A DNA stretch of 44,988 bases from Rhodospirillales bacterium (GCA_026196105.1 JAPHRK010000017.1:1-44988), one strand, 5' to 3'. Numbered from the stretch's first letter, positions 15,413 through 23,434 are shown. Numbers and translations are program-made. The notes: a model not told the origin generated them from the sequence alone.

Positions 15413-17157
15413 TTTTCTCCCCCATAAACCCGCTTAGCAGGTTGGGATCTGGTAATGACGACATCTTGATAATCTATGCTTGGCGCACCCGCGCCTTGAT
15501 ATGTGGCGAGAGAATGCTTGAGCAGGTTAGCATCATCGCGTTCGGTATAATCAAGACGCTGATGAGAACCACGTGATTCCTTCCGTGCCATAGCAGAATG
15601 AGCCATAGCTTCAGCAACTTCTATCATCGCCTGTAATTCAAGAGCCTGAATGAGATCCGTATTATAAACATTGCTTTTGTCTTCCAGAGCTACTGAGTTA
15701 AAACGATTGCGAATGTCACTTAGTTTACCGCAGGCATCTGTCAGCAGCTCCTCACTGCGGTAAATTCCTGCACCATTCTCCATAGCGTCGTTCATTTCTT
15801 TGCGCAGGCCAGCAACGGTTTCTTTGGTATTTACGCGCATAAACAAATCAGCCAATTGCTTGCGTGTTTTCTCGCATTGTTGTTTTGCTAAGGTTGTATT
15901 TCCTGCAGCTCTAGACTCATTTTTCTCAGCTGCCCGTTGGCCCGCCTCCCGACCAAAAACCAAACATTCGGTCAGTGAATTTGAGCCCAAACGATTGGAG
16001 CCATTGATGCTGACACAGGCACATTCTCCTGCAGCATATAGTCCATCCAGTCCGGTTTCCACATAACGTTCCATATGGATACCGCCCATGGTGTAATGGG
16101 CAACGGGACGGATAGGCACCGGTTCGTGCACCATATCAACACCTAAGTAACTCAAAGCAAGGTCACGCACGAAGGGCAAACGTTCATTGATCAATTCTTC
16201 ACCGAGGTGACGCATATCAAGATGAACGACATCCCCATGGGGAGTTTTGATGGTTCGGCCTTTTTGTTGTTCGTGCCAGAAGGCTTGGCTAAGAATATCC
16301 CGAGGGCCAAGCTCCATTGCCTTTTTACGGGGCCATGGATCGGGTGGGCCCATGCCATAATCCTGCAAATAACGATAACCATCTTTATTGACCAAAATGC
16401 CGCCTTCACCCCGACAACCTTCGGTCATCAAGATACCTGTACCCGGCAATCCTGTGGGATGGTATTGGACAAACTCCATATCTTTAAGAGGCACACCAGC
16501 ACGGTAAGCCATGGCCATACCGTCGCCAGTTTTGATCGCGCCATTGGTTGTGAAAGGAAAAACACGACCAGCCCCACCAGTGGCAATAATCACGTTTTTA
16601 GCTGCAAAGGTCTTTAACTGGCCACTACGCATCTCAATGGCAGTTACTCCTTGGCAAGTGCCATCATCTGTTACCAGATCGGTCGAATAGAATTCGTCAT
16701 AACGGGTGATCGAAGGGTATTGTAGAGATGTTTGGAACAAGGTGTGCAGAATATGGAAACCTGATTTATCAGCCGCGTACCAAGTCCGTTCAATCTTCAT
16801 CCCACCGAACGGTCGAACGGCGACGTCGCCATTTTTATCACGGCTCCAGGGGCAGCCCCAGCGTTCAATCCGGGCGAGTTCCTTAGGTGCCCTTTCAATG
16901 AACCACTGAACCGCATCCTGATCACAAAGCCAGTCGCCACCAGATACCGTATCATTAAAATGATTTTCAAAGCTATCTTCTTCCTTCACCACACCCGCGG
17001 CACCACCTTCGGCGGCACAGGTATGGCTGCGCATTGGATAGACTTTTGAAATTAGAGAAATTTTGATATTTGGGTTGATTTCTGCGATAGCAATAGCGGC
17101 ACTAAGACCTGCAGCACCTGCACCGACAATGGCAACGTCTGTTTCGATAATTTCCAT
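15409..17157 (-). CDS. frdA: Fumarate reductase flavoprotein subunit FrdA
   Basis: 582 residues. FrdA holds covalent FAD and reduces fumarate to succinate. The dinucleotide-binding VGAGAAGLSAA is at about 11-21, and the FAD-linking histidine is in RSHTCAAEGGAAG (H45). Active-site motifs include QYHPTGLPGTGIL and RPVAHYTMGGI, and the C-terminal region has the expected Arg- and Tyr-rich segment (SRGSHQRLDY). A ribosome binding site GGGGA lies 9 nt before ATG. It is the first gene of frdABCD-rquA, read toward lower coordinates. The window shows no second, sdh-type complex, which would be expected elsewhere. Confidence 0.96.
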   Translation of the reverse strand: MEIIETDVAIVGAGAAGLSAAIAIAEINPNIKISLISKVYPMRSHTCAAEGGAAGVVKEEDSFENHFNDTVSGGDWLCDQDAVQWFIERAPKELARIERWGCPWSRDKNGDVAVRPFGGMKIERTWYAADKSGFHILHTLFQTSLQYPSITRYDEFYSTDLVTDDGTCQGVTAIEMRSGQLKTFAAKNVIIATGGAGRVFPFTTNGAIKTGDGMAMAYRAGVPLKDMEFVQYHPTGLPGTGILMTEGCRGEGGILVNKDGYRYLQDYGMGPPDPWPRKKAMELGPRDILSQAFWHEQQKGRTIKTPHGDVVHLDMRHLGEELINERLPFVRDLALSYLGVDMVHEPVPIRPVAHYTMGGIHMERYVETGLDGLYAAGECACVSINGSNRLGSNSLTECLVFGREAGQRAAEKNESRAAGNTTLAKQQCEKTRKQLADLFMRVNTKETVAGLRKEMNDAMENGAGIYRSEELLTDACGKLSDIRNRFNSVALEDKSNVYNTDLIQALELQAMIEVAEAMAHSAMARKESRGSHQRLDYTERDDANLLKHSLATYQGAGAPSIDYQDVVITRSQPAKRVYGGEK

Positions 17158-17255
17158 AACATATGTTCCCCAACTTACGGATAGGGCTTAATTTCCCAAG
17201 GCGATTCAGCTTACGGCACAGCAATATATTCCCAAGCATCTCCTACATATGTTTA

Positions 17256-17267
17256 AGGGTAAACCCT
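17256..17267. promoter_or_regulatory. Inverted repeat upstream of frdA
   Basis: AGGGT and ACCCT arms separated by AA, about 100 bp upstream of the frdA start. It is a candidate operator for the frd operon; no known regulator is recognised from the sequence. Confidence 0.3.
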
Positions 17268-17363
17268 AACAGAAAAATCACCCTATGGGAACGAAAACAA
17301 GTGAATATATGCATGCAATTTACGCATAACGGATATGAGAAAATAGCACTTTATTACCATTAT

Positions 17364-17380
17364 CTAATATAGTATATTAG
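17364..17380. promoter_or_regulatory. 17-bp perfect palindrome, candidate operator of the sulfur cluster
   Basis: CTAATATA-G-TATATTAG is symmetric around one central G, 97-113 bp upstream of the octaheme gene. An AT-rich dyad of this size is what dimeric winged-helix repressors such as ArsR-family sulfur sensors (BigR/SqrR/SoxR type) bind; the assignment is inference. No regulator gene is adjacent. Confidence 0.55.
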
Positions 17381-17417
17381 TGTTAGCTAAATAAATATTT
17401 TCCTAAATAGACTTCCT

Positions 17418-17453
17418 GGCGGTCGGCATTTAGGTTTAGGCAATGCCGCTGCC
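17418..17453 (+). promoter_or_regulatory. Leader hairpin before the octaheme cytochrome gene
   Basis: The arms 17418-17430 and 17442-17453 pair over 12 bp including two G-T pairs, with one bulged C, around an 11-nt loop. The structure ends 23 nt before the ATG at 17477 and just before the GGGGGGA ribosome binding site. It could stabilise the mRNA or influence translation; it has no T-run, so it is not a standard terminator. Confidence 0.5.
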
Positions 17454-17476
17454 CTCGAAGTTGGGGGGAAGCGATT

Positions 17477-19033
17477 ATGAAAAGTCTCCGAGAAATCATT
17501 TTCCATATTGGCAATAGCCTTTTTATTGCATATCTGGCACTCCTGATTTTTAGCTTATTTTCGAACCCTGCTTCCGCAGCAGTTTCAAAAGGCTCAACAG
17601 CAGATCACTCAAAATTTGAAGAACTAAAAGGCCCCTTTAAAAGCGGCCCAGAGGTCACCAAAGCCTGCTTGAAGTGTCATACAGAAGCTGCCAAACAAGT
17701 CCACAAAACAACACACTGGACTTGGCAATTCAAAAACGAAGATACAGGCCAATTGCTTGGAAAACGTAATGTCGTCAATAACTTTTGCATCTCTACTCAA
17801 TCAAATATAGGTGCTTGCTCCTCCTGCCATGTTGGTTATGGCTGGAAAGACAAGACTTATGATTTCACAGTAGAAGAGAATGTTGATTGCCTCGTATGCC
17901 ACGATAAAACAGGCGCGTATGATAAGAAAAAATTGCGCGAAGGCAAAACCTCAATGCTCGCCAAATCCGCCCAAACGGTTGGGCGCACCAGCCGCACTTC
18001 CTGCGGTGCCTGCCACTTTAAAGGCGGCGGCGGCAAAGCTGTTAAACATGGCGATTTAGACCCTAGCATGGATGCTCCTGATATCTTTGTCGATGTCCAT
18101 ATGGATGCAGATGGTTTGAACTTCAGTTGCTCCACTTGCCATACGACAGATGCCCATATGGTCACTGGTAGCCGCTACACCCCTAAAGCCCAAGACATCA
18201 GCGGCATCGACGTCCCAGGTAAAAGTGATGGCAGCCGAGCCACATGTGTTTCCTGCCATGGCGACCGTCCTATGAAAGACGAAAAACTGAACGATCATAC
18301 AGATCGTATCGCTTGCCAAACGTGCCACATCCCTCACTTCGCCCGTGGTGACTATCCCTCCAAAATGGTCTGGGACTGGTCAACGGCAGGTAAGATGAAT
18401 GATAAAGGCAAACCTTTCTCAACATTAGACCAAGCTGACAATGAAATTTACAGCTCCAAAAAGGGTGACTTTGTTTGGCAAAGCAACGTGGTTCCAGAAT
18501 ATCGTTGGTTTAATGGCTCTGTAGAATACACCCTACCAACCGATAAGTTTGATCCTTCCAAACCTTTAGAAATCAACCGCTTTAAAGGCAGTGCTGATGA
18601 CCCTAACTCTCTCATCTGGCCCATTAAATTGATGCGCGGCAAACAACCTTACGACACTGTCAACAAAACCTTAGTTACTCCCCATACCACCGGGAAAGAC
18701 GGCTATTGGAAAACCTTTGATTGGCAAAGTGCAATCACCAAAGGCATGGAGATTGCCGAACTTCCTTACAGCGGTCAATACGGGTTTGTTGCCACTGAAA
18801 TGTCTTGGCCGATAGCTCATATGGTTGCTCCAGCCAAAGAAGCTTTAGGTTGTGAAGATTGCCATAGTAGAGATGGTCGCATGACTGATATTGATGGGAT
18901 TTACATCCCTGGCCGTGACGCCAATCCTTGGCTCGACATCGGTGGTTTCGCAATTCTCACAATGACAGTCTTTGGTGTCGGTGCTCACGGTGCCCTGCGA
19001 TTCTTCTTCAACAAACGCAACAACAAAGCATAG
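17477..19033 (+). CDS. Octaheme c-type cytochrome, tetrathionate reductase family
   Basis: 518 residues with an N-terminal signal/anchor (IAYLALLIFSLFSNPASA) and a C-terminal membrane segment (IGGFAILTMTVFGVGAHGALRF). Eight CxxCH heme sites are visible: residues 64, 114, 138, 176, 218, 257, 280 and one near the C-terminus (CEDCH). That count and layout match the octaheme tetrathionate reductase (OTR) family, whose characterised Shewanella member reduces tetrathionate and also nitrite and hydroxylamine in vitro. The protein would act on the periplasmic side, tied to the membrane by its tail. It is 12 nt from a cytochrome b gene, which likely supplies electrons from, or passes them to, the quinone pool. 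The true substrate and direction are unknown. Confidence 0.9.
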   Translation: MKSLREIIFHIGNSLFIAYLALLIFSLFSNPASAAVSKGSTADHSKFEELKGPFKSGPEVTKACLKCHTEAAKQVHKTTHWTWQFKNEDTGQLLGKRNVVNNFCISTQSNIGACSSCHVGYGWKDKTYDFTVEENVDCLVCHDKTGAYDKKKLREGKTSMLAKSAQTVGRTSRTSCGACHFKGGGGKAVKHGDLDPSMDAPDIFVDVHMDADGLNFSCSTCHTTDAHMVTGSRYTPKAQDISGIDVPGKSDGSRATCVSCHGDRPMKDEKLNDHTDRIACQTCHIPHFARGDYPSKMVWDWSTAGKMNDKGKPFSTLDQADNEIYSSKKGDFVWQSNVVPEYRWFNGSVEYTLPTDKFDPSKPLEINRFKGSADDPNSLIWPIKLMRGKQPYDTVNKTLVTPHTTGKDGYWKTFDWQSAITKGMEIAELPYSGQYGFVATEMSWPIAHMVAPAKEALGCEDCHSRDGRMTDIDGIYIPGRDANPWLDIGGFAILTMTVFGVGAHGALRFFFNKRNNKA

Positions 19034-19045
19034 AGGAGATATGTC

Positions 19046-19693
19046 ATGACCGTATCAACAACCACATCTCCTGACACAGCAACTGTCACAACCTCAAAAC
19101 CAACTCGTGTCTATATCTTCAAACGTTTCGAACGTTTCTGGCATTGGGCTCAAGCTCTGCTGATTATGGGCATGGCCCTGACAGGGTTTGAAATCCACGG
19201 CACTTATGCTCTGCTTGGTTTTGAAGACGCTGTGTTCTGGCATACAACCGCCGCTTGGACTCTTATCGGGTTGTGGGTATTTGCCATTTTCTGGCATCTG
19301 ACCACGGGTGAGTGGCGTCACTATATCCCAACCGGAGAAAAGCTGATTGCCGTCGCCATGTTCTATGCCTTCGGTATCTTTAAGGGCGAACACCACCCTT
19401 ACAAACCAACTCAACTGAGAAAGCACAACCCCCTACAACTGCTCGCCTACTTAGGGTTCAAGCTCGCCATGGCCCCTGCCATTTGGATTACCGGCATCTT
19501 GTACCTTTACTACAACGATTGGGCAGCCTGGGGATTGAGTTGGCTCGACTTGGAAACTATTGCCACGCTTCATGTAGCAGCCGCATTTGCTCTGGTCATC
19601 TTCCTAGTTGGTCATGTCTACCTGACCACCACCGGCCACACATTCTTTGCTCATATTAAAGCAATGATCACCGGCTGGGATGAACAGGAATAA
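19046..19693 (+). CDS. Cytochrome b561-type membrane subunit
   Basis: 215 residues with four to five membrane helices (about 30-50, 62-85, 105-120, 130-155, 175-198). Conserved histidines for b-type heme lie in FERFWHWAQA, VFWHTTAAW, WHLTTGEW and LHVAAAFALVIFLVGHVY. This is the pattern of cytochrome b subunits of thiosulfate reductase and formate dehydrogenase type. A GAGGAGA-type ribosome binding site precedes it. It is most likely the quinone-linked partner of the octaheme cytochrome encoded just upstream. Confidence 0.9.
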   Translation: MTVSTTTSPDTATVTTSKPTRVYIFKRFERFWHWAQALLIMGMALTGFEIHGTYALLGFEDAVFWHTTAAWTLIGLWVFAIFWHLTTGEWRHYIPTGEKLIAVAMFYAFGIFKGEHHPYKPTQLRKHNPLQLLAYLGFKLAMAPAIWITGILYLYYNDWAAWGLSWLDLETIATLHVAAAFALVIFLVGHVYLTTTGHTFFAHIKAMITGWDEQE

Positions 19694-19706
19694 GAGGAGA
19701 GATATT

Positions 19707-20192
19707 ATGATCATCGAACCCATGGAAGAATACCGGTTATCTCGCAGACAAGTCCTTGTTCTTGGTGGCGTAGCTTTGGCAACAACCGCAATTTTTGGGT
19801 TAACACCCTTTAACGCCAAAGCCTCTCCTAAAGAAGCAAGAGCAAAATTGGCAGAATTAGCCAAGGGTGCTGAACTGCAAAAAGGGCGAATTAACATTAC
19901 CCTGCCCAAACTAACCCAGGATGGCAGCAGGACACGGATTAAATTTGCTGTCGATAGCCCGATGACGGAACAAGACTATGTGAAATCCGTCCACATTTTA
20001 GCTGAACGCAATACTGTTCCTAACGTGGGGACCTATCACTTTACCCCTCTTAGCGGCAAAGCCGAGATCACGACTCGGATCAGGATTGTCAAATCACAAA
20101 CCATCATCGTCGCTGCCGAAATGAGTGATGGCAGCATCTACTACGCCAAAGCCCGCTGCAATGTCGCACGCGGTGCTGGCGGCTGTGGTTGA
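19707..20192 (+). CDS. soxY: Thiosulfate oxidation carrier protein SoxY
   Basis: 161 residues from ATG 19707, chosen because GAGGAGA lies 6 nt upstream; the frame extends to 19680 but would overlap the cytochrome b gene. The N-terminus has a twin-arginine signal (LSRRQVLVLGG). SoxY is a periplasmic protein that holds sulfur intermediates on a C-terminal cysteine, in complex with SoxZ. The tail is AGGCG-stop, one glycine shorter than the canonical GGCGG swinging arm, but the carrier cysteine is intact. It is followed by soxZ after 12 nt. No soxA, soxX, soxB or soxCD is in the window. Confidence 0.93.
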   Translation: MIIEPMEEYRLSRRQVLVLGGVALATTAIFGLTPFNAKASPKEARAKLAELAKGAELQKGRINITLPKLTQDGSRTRIKFAVDSPMTEQDYVKSVHILAERNTVPNVGTYHFTPLSGKAEITTRIRIVKSQTIIVAAEMSDGSIYYAKARCNVARGAGGCG

Positions 20193-20204
20193 GGAAGGGA
20201 GATT

Positions 20205-20540
20205 ATGATGAAACCCAACGCCCCAAGAATCAGAATGCCCTCGACCGCTAAAATCGGCGATATCATTCAGATCAAAACCAAAATCCGCCATCCCATGGAA
20301 ACAGGTTGGCGCAAAGGGGGAGACGGACAAACCGTCCCTCGGGATCGGATAACCCGATTCACATGTACCTTTGAAGGCAAAGAAGTGGTGAGTGCTGATT
20401 ATGACTCCGGCATCGCCTCTGACCCTTATCTCATGTTCCACGCCAAAGTAACCGGCACTGGGGTCTATACCTTCAAATGGGAAGCTGATGGCGAAAAAAT
20501 AATGACAACATCAGTCCCCTTAACCATCACGAATGCTTAA
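20205..20540 (+). CDS. soxZ: Thiosulfate oxidation protein SoxZ
   Basis: 111 residues, the normal length of SoxZ. The motifs IRMPSTAKIGDIIQIKTKI, then HPMETGWRK and the late FKWEADGE match the family's immunoglobulin-like fold. SoxZ wraps SoxY and presents its cysteine arm to partner enzymes in the periplasm. There is no signal peptide of its own, as usual, because it is exported with SoxY through the Tat signal of SoxY. It follows soxY by 12 nt. Confidence 0.94.
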   Translation: MMKPNAPRIRMPSTAKIGDIIQIKTKIRHPMETGWRKGGDGQTVPRDRITRFTCTFEGKEVVSADYDSGIASDPYLMFHAKVTGTGVYTFKWEADGEKIMTTSVPLTITNA

Positions 20541-20591
20541 CCAATCAACCATGCGTCCAAAATATCCTGGCGCTACTTGGAGGATTCAATC

Positions 20592-21710
20592 ATGAAAACT
20601 ACGTTCAAATTCAGTGCCCTTGCTGCGACGCTAATGGTTGCAGTTTTCGTTATCTATCCAACCTCAACTTTCGCGGCTGAACCTGGGTGGTACCCAAAGG
20701 TCGTCGACTATAACTTCGTCGAACCCTATGCGGTTATCCCCACACGTGATGACGTCGTCATCATCGACTCTCGTCCCATGAAACGACGCTTTGCTAACGG
20801 TCATATCCCTGGCGCCATTAGCATTCCTGATAGTCAGTTTAACAAAATGGCGGCAACGGCTCTGCCTAAAGATAAATCAATGGTGTTGATTTTCTACTGC
20901 GGTGGCGAGAAATGCATGCTGAGCCATAAATCAGCCTTCAAAGCTGAAAAACTTGGTTATACCAACATTCAAGTCTATGCAGCAGGTTATCCTGAGTGGA
21001 AAGCTAAAGGCCGGTTCGGTTCTGTCAGTGCTTCATACGTCAAAAAAGTCATCGACACTCAAAAAGCGACTGTTGTCGATGTCCGACCAATGAAGCGCAG
21101 ATATGCTAAAGGCCATGTCCCAGGCGCGATCAGCATGCCAACAAGTCAATTCGACAAGATGGTAGATGTGCTGCCTGCCGACAAGAAATCACCCTTACTT
21201 TTCTATTGTGGTGGGATGAAATGCCCATTGAGCCCTAAATCTGCTCTTAAAGCCAAAGCCCTTGGCTACACAAACATTATGCTGTTCCAAGGCGGCTATC
21301 CAGAATGGAAAATGGCTTATGGCGAAGGTGCCATGGGGAACGAGCCTTTTGAAATGGCAAAAGCTGGTGCAATTGAAGCTGGTCCAGACGGCGACACCAT
21401 TACCGTTGCCTCTTTTAACGCCATATTGAAAGACAAACCCGACAGCGTTCACTTTTACGATGTTCGGGATGCAACTGAATATGCCAAAGGGTCCATTCCT
21501 GGTGCCGTTAATCTTCCTGTCGAAGATATCGAAGCCAAAATGGATACATTGCCGACTGATAAACCCATCGTTTTCGTCTGCTCTACTGGAGCACGGAGTG
21601 GTGAAGCCTATGACATCGTTAAGATGCTGAAGGAAGACATGAAAGTTTACTTCCTCGACGCCACCATAACCTATCACGGCGAAGGCAAGTATGATCTTGC
21701 CCAAAACTAA
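20592..21710 (+). CDS. Secreted triple-rhodanese protein
   Basis: 372 residues from ATG 20592 with GGAGGA 8 nt upstream. A signal peptide (LAATLMVAVFVIYPTSTFAA) is followed by three rhodanese domains. Domains 1 and 2 are close copies of each other (DSRPMKRRFANGHIPGAIS and DVRPMKRRYAKGHVPGAIS), each with a predicted catalytic cysteine in FYCGG-KC; domain 3 differs (YDVRDATEYAKG, catalytic loop VCSTGARSG). Rhodaneses move sulfane sulfur onto thiols, so this periplasmic protein could load or unload SoxYZ. A strong terminator follows the stop. The repeated domains point to a recent internal duplication. Confidence 0.88.
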   Translation: MKTTFKFSALAATLMVAVFVIYPTSTFAAEPGWYPKVVDYNFVEPYAVIPTRDDVVIIDSRPMKRRFANGHIPGAISIPDSQFNKMAATALPKDKSMVLIFYCGGEKCMLSHKSAFKAEKLGYTNIQVYAAGYPEWKAKGRFGSVSASYVKKVIDTQKATVVDVRPMKRRYAKGHVPGAISMPTSQFDKMVDVLPADKKSPLLFYCGGMKCPLSPKSALKAKALGYTNIMLFQGGYPEWKMAYGEGAMGNEPFEMAKAGAIEAGPDGDTITVASFNAILKDKPDSVHFYDVRDATEYAKGSIPGAVNLPVEDIEAKMDTLPTDKPIVFVCSTGARSGEAYDIVKMLKEDMKVYFLDATITYHGEGKYDLAQN

Positions 21711-21717
21711 CTAACTT

Positions 21718-21756
21718 GGGCGGGTCGATATCGCCAGGGCGACCCGCCCATTTTTT
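21718..21756 (+). terminator. Intrinsic terminator inside the sulfur cluster
   Basis: A perfect 10-bp G+C-rich stem (GGGCGGGTCG at 21718-21727 with CGACCCGCCC at 21740-21749), 12-nt loop, then A and six T. It follows the rhodanese gene and precedes the cytochrome c gene, so the cluster has at least two transcription levels or units. Confidence 0.9.
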
Positions 21757-21775
21757 ACTTTTGTAGGAGGAAGCT

Positions 21776-22180
21776 ATGAAAACGCTTTTAAAATTCACAG
21801 CCATAACATTGGCAGCTATGCTTCCTCTTATGGATTCAGCCCAAGCTGCAAACGAGGCCAACTGGAAAATAGGTCGAGTTTATAACCGTTTGGTTTGCAA
21901 TGCCTGCCACCGTTTAGATGACGGTAAGGTGGTCTCTCCCTACGAAAGAAACAAAGCAGACTGGCAAGTTTATTTTGCTGCTGATTCTCATGATACAACG
22001 GGCAAAGCCAACCCTTCTGCTAAGTATTATATGGGCACGGATTATCGCGAGAGTATCAAAGCCACCAACAAAGCCGCGGCAAAGTTTCTTAAAATGCCTA
22101 ATGCAATCATGGAAGGGCATGTCATTGAGTTTTATCTCCGCGGTGCAAAAGATTCTGATACTCCCGCAAGATGTCAATAA
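21776..22180 (+). CDS. Small periplasmic monoheme cytochrome c
   Basis: 134 residues with a signal peptide (ITLAAMLPLMDSAQA) and a single heme site CNACH at about residue 42. The rest is short and charged (YERNKADWQVYFAADS, MPNAIMEGHVIEFYLRGAKD), with no second heme and no clear methionine ligand motif, though MEGH may serve. It has a good GTAGGAGGAAG ribosome binding site. It follows the terminator and lies 21 nt before the YedE-type transporter gene. It could carry electrons for the octaheme/Sox proteins. Confidence 0.8.
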   Translation: MKTLLKFTAITLAAMLPLMDSAQAANEANWKIGRVYNRLVCNACHRLDDGKVVSPYERNKADWQVYFAADSHDTTGKANPSAKYYMGTDYRESIKATNKAAAKFLKMPNAIMEGHVIEFYLRGAKDSDTPARCQ

Positions 22181-22201
22181 AGACCAAGTGAGGGACATGT
22201 C

Positions 22202-23434
22202 ATGAGTAGTAACGATACCCTAAATGGTTTCAAAAGCGATTATAAGGCAATTTTTGTCAATGAATGGTCCCCCTACTTTGGCGCACTTGCCCTAGTCGCT
22301 GTTGTTATCGTTCTTATGGCAAATAATTTCTTCTGGGGTGTATTTGGCGGATTACGCTTGTGGGGAGATTGGTTTAACCAACTGATCGGTTTAAACTCAC
22401 TCCTTGGCAGTAACCCTCATCTGGACAATCCCCTTACTCATCGTATTTCTCTCCTTGATATCACTTTACTCCTTGGGGCCTTTTCTGCTGCTCTGATGGC
22501 CGGGCAATTTAAAATAAATCGCCCTCCCCCCCTTGAATATATCTGGGGAGCACTTGGTGGAACCTTGATGGGCATTGGCGCTTCAATAGCAGGCGGCTGC
22601 ACCGTTGGCGGTTTTTTTACCCCTATCATTTTTTCCTCCCCTGCTGGATGGGCTATGCTTGTGGGATTATTAATTGGAGCCTTTATTGGTCTTCAGGCTT
22701 TAATTTGGACTATGGAAAATATTTCCTGGGGAACACACGCACCCATGCCAACAGCCTATTCACAAAGTACAAAAACCGTTTTAGGATTTGGTGGGTTAGC
22801 TGTGATGATTGCGATCGTCTTCTGGGCAAGCTCTTGGTACAATAGCGAAGAAAAACTATTCTCTTCACGGGGTTTCATTATCCTATCAGGTTTTGCCCTT
22901 GGCTTTATTCTCCATCGTTCCCGCTTTTGCTTCTCCCGCGCCATTCGTGAGCCAATGATGACAGGCGATGGAGAACTCACAAAAGCGACAATACTTGCTC
23001 TTGGTGCAGGTGCTGTGCTTGGCTCCGTGCTCCTTAGCAGAGAAATTCTAGACCCTTACCTTGCCATCCCCGCTACCTTCTGGCTGGGCTCTTTAATCGG
23101 CGGCACTATCTTTGGTCTCGGTATGATCTTCGCTGGCGGTTGTGCTTCAGGAGCTTTATGGCGTATGGGCGAAGGCAACCTCAAATTATGGGTAACCGTA
23201 TTCTTCTTCGCCTGGAGCGGCTCAACTTTCGGCGCCATCCTTCGGCATTATGAAGTGATGAAAACTGAGATGACCTTGGATCTGGTTGAGGCTTCAAAAG
23301 TCGGTTATCAGGCTTATCTCCCAGCCATGACTGGTGGATGGGCTATGACTTATCTGGTGAGCTTTGCTATCCTTGCTTTGTGGTATAGTTTGGTGAGCTA
23401 CAATGAAACGACTGGAAAATTCACCGTTATATAA
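22202..23434 (+). CDS. YeeE/YedE family sulfur-compound transporter
   Basis: 410 residues with about ten membrane segments arranged as two YeeE/YedE (DUF395) halves in one chain. Each half keeps a conserved Gly-Cys motif: GGCTVGGFF near residue 137 and GGCASGALWRMGEGN near residue 315; RSRFCFSRAIREPMM in the middle adds another cysteine. Members of the family import thiosulfate (TsuA) or move other sulfur compounds by cysteine-assisted passage. Linked to SoxYZ and a rhodanese, it may take up a sulfur atom or thiosulfate from the periplasm. Confidence 0.9.
   Translation: MSSNDTLNGFKSDYKAIFVNEWSPYFGALALVAVVIVLMANNFFWGVFGGLRLWGDWFNQLIGLNSLLGSNPHLDNPLTHRISLLDITLLLGAFSAALMAGQFKINRPPPLEYIWGALGGTLMGIGASIAGGCTVGGFFTPIIFSSPAGWAMLVGLLIGAFIGLQALIWTMENISWGTHAPMPTAYSQSTKTVLGFGGLAVMIAIVFWASSWYNSEEKLFSSRGFIILSGFALGFILHRSRFCFSRAIREPMMTGDGELTKATILALGAGAVLGSVLLSREILDPYLAIPATFWLGSLIGGTIFGLGMIFAGGCASGALWRMGEGNLKLWVTVFFFAWSGSTFGAILRHYEVMKTEMTLDLVEASKVGYQAYLPAMTGGWAMTYLVSFAILALWYSLVSYNETTGKFTVI

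Larger units (their letters stand above)
17158..17476. promoter_or_regulatory. Divergent control region between frdA and the octaheme gene
   Basis: This 319-bp AT-rich region contains no gene. It holds, from the frdA side, an inverted repeat AGGGT-AA-ACCCT at 17256-17267, a 17-bp perfect palindrome at 17364-17380 and a long hairpin at 17418-17453 (both listed separately). I looked for an FNR/Anr box (TTGATnnnnATCAA) and did not find one. Confidence 0.6.

Noticed and set aside
15409-17157. Succinate dehydrogenase instead of fumarate reductase
   Set aside because: FrdC and FrdD resemble E. coli Frd membrane subunits and the 3Fe-4S motif of FrdB is Frd-like; no SdhC/D-type heme subunits.
17158-17476. 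FNR/Anr box upstream of frdA
   Set aside because: No TTGATnnnnATCAA-like match was found in the region on either strand.
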